This document shows positions 60,432 to 64,000 of a DNA stretch of 64,000 bases, piece after piece (position 1 is the first letter of the stretch; every line of letters starts with the position of its first letter). The notes below the pieces were generated by a model, which saw only the letters and a program-made list of their open reading frames with translations, was not told the origin of the DNA and ran no database searches. The stretch comes from Streptomyces sp. NBC_01235. Its GTDB lineage: Bacteria > Actinomycetota > Actinomycetes > Streptomycetales > Streptomycetaceae. Location: positions 9,982,001-10,046,000 of the forward strand of contig NZ_CP108513.1 in assembly GCF_035989285.1 (NCBI RefSeq), in the 5' to 3' direction. Made by a program: the position numbers and the translations under genes.

Positions 60432-60729
60432 TGTGGCACATGATCGGTGGCGGGGAGTCCGCCGGGAACGACGCCCTCTGCCACTGCCGCCACACCGTCT
60501 CCGGCACCGACCAGATGGGGAGAAGATCCGCACGGCGGGCGAGCACCTTTCCCGCCGGCTCGACACCACGCTGCGGCAGCGGGTCAAGGCCGCCGGTGCC
60601 GGATACGTCGACTCCTGCCCACTCATCCCCGAGAGCCCCGCTGTCCCCGTACACCCCAAAGAGCGAGGCGAAAAACGGGGTGTGATCGACGCCGTCCTGC
60701 GCACTCCCGACGGTCCACAGCGAGCGTGA
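60432..60729 (+). pseudogene. Decayed SGNH/GDSL hydrolase fragment
   Basis: One frame reads GGNDA-like residues (MIGGGESAGNDALCHCRHT), a second frame continues EKIRTAGEHLSRRLDTTLRQ, VKAAGAGYVDSCPLIPES and PVHPKERGEKRGVIDAVLR. These parts line up with the corresponding segments of the SGNH hydrolase at 49920-51044 (IRATGDRLTEAL; ARAAGATYVDTFAP; VHPNEHGERGMATAVL), but the N-terminal GDS block is absent and a frameshift lies near 60510-60525. The catalytic Ser and signal are lost, so I call it a remnant. Confidence 0.45.
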
Positions 60730-60811
60730 GCAATGCGGTGCGGTGGCTGCCGTCGGCACAGGAGCCTTGCCTCCGGGCATTTCGTCCCGTTAGCTTGCGG
60801 CGGAGTTTCGG

Positions 60812-61894
60812 GTGACAGTTCAAAGGCGAGGCGCACGAGTGACAGGTCGGGACAGGACGCGCGGGGATGCGCAGTACGGTTTGCTGACCAGCATCGCCAG
60901 TGAGGCGAGGGTGTCGCTCAGTACGGTGTCCAAGGTGGTGCACCGGCGTCATGACGTCGGTGCGGCTACGCGCGCCCGGGTCGAGGAGCTGCTCGCGCGG
61001 CACGGATACGTTCGTCCGGGAGAGCATGATCCGGCGGCGCCGCGGCAGATCATCGCGGTGTTCCGGGACCTGTCAGGGCCGTACACGCTGGAAGTCGTCC
61101 GCGGCATAGTGGACGCGGCGGACGAGCTGGGCGTGGACGTGGTGACCGGGACGACCAGTCATCGTTCGATCTCCCAGTGGCTCGAGGAGTGCGTGGCGCT
61201 CGACGCGGCCGGACTGATCATCGTGATCTCGATGCTGGCCGAGGACGACCAGCGCCGCATCGTCGAGCAGCGGCTGCCGGTCGTGCTGATCGACCCGCTC
61301 AGCGCGCCGAGCCACGACATCCCGAGCATCGGGGTGACGAACTGGAACGGGGCCAGGGAAGCGGTGCAGCACCTGCTGGGACTCGGGCACACCCGGATCG
61401 GCATGGTCGCGGGACGGTCGCACTCGCTGGCCGGGGCGGCGCGGCTGCACGGCTACCGGGCCGCGCTGGAGGAAGGGGGGATCACGTACGACCCGGCGAT
61501 CGTGCGCTCGACCGACTTCGACTTCGAAGAGGCGCTGCTCGCCAGCCTGCAGGTCCTGCGCTCCGACGATCGGCCCACGGCCGTCTTCGCGGCGAGCGAC
61601 GCGCAGGCGCTCGGTGTCCTGGAGGCCGCCCGTCAGCACGGGCTCCGCGTTCCCGAGGACCTGGCGGTCATGTCCTTCGACGACACCCTCGTGGCGGCCA
61701 TGGCCTGCCCGCCGCTCAGCGCGGTGCGCCAGCCCTTCGAGGAACTGGGCCACGAGGCCACCCGGGTGCTCATCAACCTGGCTGAGGGACGGCCGCCCGC
61801 GTCGTCGCGGATCGAGCTGGCGACGGAACTCGTGCTGCGCACCTCGACGTCGGTGCGCCGCCCAGTCGGTACGGAGCCAGTCGGTACGGAGTGA
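60812..61894 (+). CDS. LacI family transcriptional regulator
   Basis: 360 aa. N-terminal LacI HTH and hinge: LLTSIASEARVSLSTVSKVV, ATRARVEELLARHGYVRPGE. Periplasmic-binding-like effector domain: FRDLSGPYTLEVVRGIVDAA, LGLGHTRIGMVAGRSHSLAG, PTAVFAASDAQALGVLEAAR, DLAVMSFDDTLVAAMACPPL. GTG 60812 has GGAG six nt upstream. The C-terminus shows an in-frame 15-bp duplication giving PVGTE twice. Likely regulates the flanking glycan-degrading genes in response to a sugar; it converges on the GH95 gene. Confidence 0.93.
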   Translation: MTVQRRGARVTGRDRTRGDAQYGLLTSIASEARVSLSTVSKVVHRRHDVGAATRARVEELLARHGYVRPGEHDPAAPRQIIAVFRDLSGPYTLEVVRGIVDAADELGVDVVTGTTSHRSISQWLEECVALDAAGLIIVISMLAEDDQRRIVEQRLPVVLIDPLSAPSHDIPSIGVTNWNGAREAVQHLLGLGHTRIGMVAGRSHSLAGAARLHGYRAALEEGGITYDPAIVRSTDFDFEEALLASLQVLRSDDRPTAVFAASDAQALGVLEAARQHGLRVPEDLAVMSFDDTLVAAMACPPLSAVRQPFEELGHEATRVLINLAEGRPPASSRIELATELVLRTSTSVRRPVGTEPVGTE

Positions 61895-61919
61895 GGACAG
61901 GCCGGCTGACCGATGTCAC

Positions 61920-61941
61920 GAGGGGCGAGGGTCCGCCCCTC
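61920..61941. terminator. Bidirectional hairpin between lacI-type and GH95 genes
   Basis: GAGGGGCG-AGGGTC-CGCCCCTC in the 52-nt gap between convergent stop codons. Confidence 0.7.
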
Positions 61942-61946
61942 TGACG

Positions 61947-64000
61947 TCAGACGAGCGGGACGGTCACCGTGGTGGGGGAGTGGGGCAGCAGGTGCACGAT
62001 CTGCCGTCGGTCCGCGGCACCACGGTATACAAGGGTGACGTCCCGCTCGAGCGGCGACGTGAGAACCACCCGGGCGAAGCCCGCCGTCACGTCCCACGTC
62101 ATCTCGGCGACGCTCACTCCGGCACGCGTGGCGATGCCGCGCAGACTGCCGGAACGCCACTCCGGGGGCAGGGCGGGCAGGAGTTCCAAGGTCCCGGGAC
62201 GGGAGTCGAGCAGCATTTCCACGACCACGGCCGGCAGACAGTGGGCGGCGTCCGCGTTGTAGATCTCCAGATCGGGGTTGTGCGAGGTCATCAGGGACCG
62301 GAAGATCATGTTCCGGCCCACGATCTTGAGGACGTTGGCCCTGGCCGTCTCGCCGTCCTTCAGGCGTGCCGCGCACAGGGCGCGGTGCAGGCTGCCGTGC
62401 GCGGACATGTTCTCGTCACCGCGCCGCAGCAGCGCCTCGCGGGCGGCGGCGGCCAGGTCGGGGGTGTCGTCCGGGGTGATGTCGTGCAGGGGCCACACCG
62501 GGTAGAGGTGGCTGACGTGCCGGTGGTCGTCGGCGGTCTCCAGCCCTGGCCACGCCCACTCGGCGAGCGCTCCGTGGTCGTCGACGCGGTACGGCGGCAG
62601 CCGCTCTGCCAGCGCCCGCCAGCGGACGGTCGCGGCCTGCTCGATGCCGAGGTGCGTACAGACGTCGGCGGCGGTCGAGAGCGCGTGCCGGGCCGCGGCC
62701 ACGTCCATGGTGGCGTTGACCCCGGCCGCTCCCCGTTCGTCCTTGGGGCCGACCTCCGGGGAGTAGGACGGGACGAGGACGACGTGTCCGTCGTCGTCCT
62801 CGCGGGTGAGGAAGTCCTCGAAGAAGACGGCGGCCTCGATGAGCCAGGGGGCGAGGGTACGGGCGAGGAAGTCGTCGTCGCCGGTCGCCTGCCAGTACTC
62901 GTGCAGCGGGAACAGCAGCCAGTCCGCTCCCGCCAGCCACATCGTCCAGGGCCAGTCGTCGTCGAGGTGGAACAGCAGCCCGTGTTCGCCGTCGGTGCGG
63001 CTCGGCGCGAGGACTCCGCGGGCGCCGTAGATCGTGCGGGCGTTGGTGCGCCAGTCCTCGATCTGCCCGCCGATCAACGCGGCGTACGGCGCGATCAGCT
63101 CGGGCATCCCGGTGAGGACCGCCCCGGCCATCTGGAGGTTGATGTTGGCGTCGGTGGTGTAGTCGCCGGACCAGGCCGCGCCCCAGGCCCCCAGCCACAG
63201 CCCGGTCAGTCGGGGCGGAAGGACCCCGCTGGAGCTGAGCAGCAGGTAGCGGCCGGAGTGGAACAGCGCCTCGACCAGCGCGTTGTCCAGCACCTTGGGG
63301 TCGGCGCGGGCGAGCAGCTCGCTCACGGGGAGGCTGCGGGCGCTGTCGGGCACGCCCAGGTCGAGTTCGGCCCGGCCGTAGAGTTCGCCGTGTACGGGCG
63401 CGTGGCGGGCGAGCAACTCGTCGTATTCGGGGGCCAGTTCGGCCAGAGTCGTGCGGAGCACGTCGGTGCGGGGAAGGGGCGCCGAGCGGTCCATCCGAGT
63501 CAGCAGGACCACGCGCGTCGCCCCCTCGACACGGACCGTGTCCCCCTCCGCCCCGACCCGGCCACCGGTGACGACGGCCCGGGTGACGCCGGCGAATCCC
63601 GCCGCACCGGGCCCGGACGGATACGCCCCCACGACGGCGAGTGACGCCTCACCGTCCCCGCCGGCCTCGGCGGACATCGTGAAGGTGACGTCGGAGGGGC
63701 GGTCGGGCAGCTCGCCGGAGAGCCGTATGGTCAGGTCGAGCCGCGGACCCGTGATCTCGACGACCGCGACGGCATCGGTGCGCGACACGAACGCGCGCCG
63801 TGCCCACTCCCGCTCGCCGTCGGACCAGGTGACCCGCACTTCGCCAGTGGCGAAGTCGGTGACCCGGCGGTAGCGCTCCACCGGGCCTTCCTCGGCCGCC
63901 GCGTCCACATGCAGCACGTGCCCCGGATGGAAGGACTGAGTCCAGGCCATCGCCCTGCCGTCGGAGAACTCGCGCTGCGCCTGTTCCCGCTCCCCGGCGA
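61947..64000 (-). CDS. Glycoside hydrolase family 95-like protein (alpha-L-fucosidase type), 5' part outside window
   Basis: At least 684 aa; the frame is open at the right window edge (upstream residues AGERE..FSDGRA precede the first Met), so the N-terminus is missing. Features match GH95: N-terminal beta domain, then an (alpha/alpha)6 barrel with LWLGAWGAAWSGDYTTDANI, GEHGLLFHLDDDWPWTMWLA, WLIEAAVFFEDFLTREDDDG, DDHRHVSHLYPVWPL and MTSHNPDLEIYNADAAHCLP, and a C-terminal beta domain. Such enzymes cleave alpha-1,2-fucose or L-galactose by inversion. Beside LacI and the sialidase/ricin protein, which suggests glycan or plant-polymer use. No signal peptide can be assessed. Confidence 0.85.
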   Translation of the reverse strand, partial: AGEREQAQREFSDGRAMAWTQSFHPGHVLHVDAAAEEGPVERYRRVTDFATGEVRVTWSDGEREWARRAFVSRTDAVAVVEITGPRLDLTIRLSGELPDRPSDVTFTMSAEAGGDGEASLAVVGAYPSGPGAAGFAGVTRAVVTGGRVGAEGDTVRVEGATRVVLLTRMDRSAPLPRTDVLRTTLAELAPEYDELLARHAPVHGELYGRAELDLGVPDSARSLPVSELLARADPKVLDNALVEALFHSGRYLLLSSSGVLPPRLTGLWLGAWGAAWSGDYTTDANINLQMAGAVLTGMPELIAPYAALIGGQIEDWRTNARTIYGARGVLAPSRTDGEHGLLFHLDDDWPWTMWLAGADWLLFPLHEYWQATGDDDFLARTLAPWLIEAAVFFEDFLTREDDDGHVVLVPSYSPEVGPKDERGAAGVNATMDVAAARHALSTAADVCTHLGIEQAATVRWRALAERLPPYRVDDHGALAEWAWPGLETADDHRHVSHLYPVWPLHDITPDDTPDLAAAAREALLRRGDENMSAHGSLHRALCAARLKDGETARANVLKIVGRNMIFRSLMTSHNPDLEIYNADAAHCLPAVVVEMLLDSRPGTLELLPALPPEWRSGSLRGIATRAGVSVAEMTWDVTAGFARVVLTSPLERDVTLVYRGAADRRQIVHLLPHSPTTVTVPLV

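Overview
The window looks like a chromosomal segment of a Streptomyces-type actinomycete. The DNA is very G+C-rich with G/C-ending codons. GTG and TTG starts are frequent, and neighbouring genes often overlap by 1-4 nt (ATGA, GTGA, TGATG). The gene families (group 1h hydrogenase, an apparent SigR promoter on thioredoxin, MarR, PadR and IclR regulators, ricin-lectin secreted hydrolases) fit that group. I see no tRNA, rRNA, CRISPR array or intact insertion sequence.

Layout. 1-3433: 3' part of an aldehyde dehydrogenase, thioredoxin behind a candidate SigR promoter, and a divergent flavin disulfide reductase. 3452-9735: a caspase/STAND-NTPase/beta-propeller protein of 1563 aa, translationally coupled to an alpha/beta hydrolase (a probable conflict module), then peptide deformylase. 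9846-10193: a heptanucleotide satellite repeat in front of a PepSY membrane protein. 11705-14256: a doubtful membrane ORF, a TPR protein, two overlapping MarR-like regulators, and a divergent pair of small proteins. 14448-29434: one continuous hydrogenase island: hypX, small and large subunits, NifU-like, DUF5947, DUF6084, an unknown 476-aa protein, endopeptidase, a 34-aa peptide, then hypABFCDE. HypX should supply CO from formyl-THF, HypCDEF the cyanide ligands and HypAB nickel, and the endopeptidase trims the large-subunit tail. The enzyme would be a high-affinity H2 oxidase.

29779-48737: a sugar-acid catabolic locus. Two minus-strand operons (D-2-hydroxyacid dehydrogenase, L-idonate 5-dehydrogenase-like, gluconate 5-dehydrogenase-like and beta-hydroxyacid dehydrogenase; then 6-phosphogluconate dehydrogenase, a second beta-hydroxyacid dehydrogenase, a second D-2-hydroxyacid dehydrogenase and a cyclase-family hydrolase) are combined with a divergent FGGY gluconokinase, an IclR regulator, a ribose-type ABC importer and a transketolase-transaldolase fusion. 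Read together: import, oxidation/reduction of aldonates to gluconate, phosphorylation, decarboxylation to a pentose phosphate, and rearrangement by the fused enzyme. A broken MFS transporter lies inside the locus.

48879-57581 (mostly minus strand): an atypical NarL-type response regulator, a secreted SGNH hydrolase carrying a 29-unit hexanucleotide (Gly-Asp) repeat, a complete two-component system, an MMPL/RND transporter with a strong palindromic operator, and a PadR-quinone reductase pair. 58124-64000: a secreted sialidase-like protein with ricin-type domains, a decayed SGNH fragment, a LacI regulator and a partial GH95 glycosidase, which looks like a glycan-degradation cluster continuing past the window edge.
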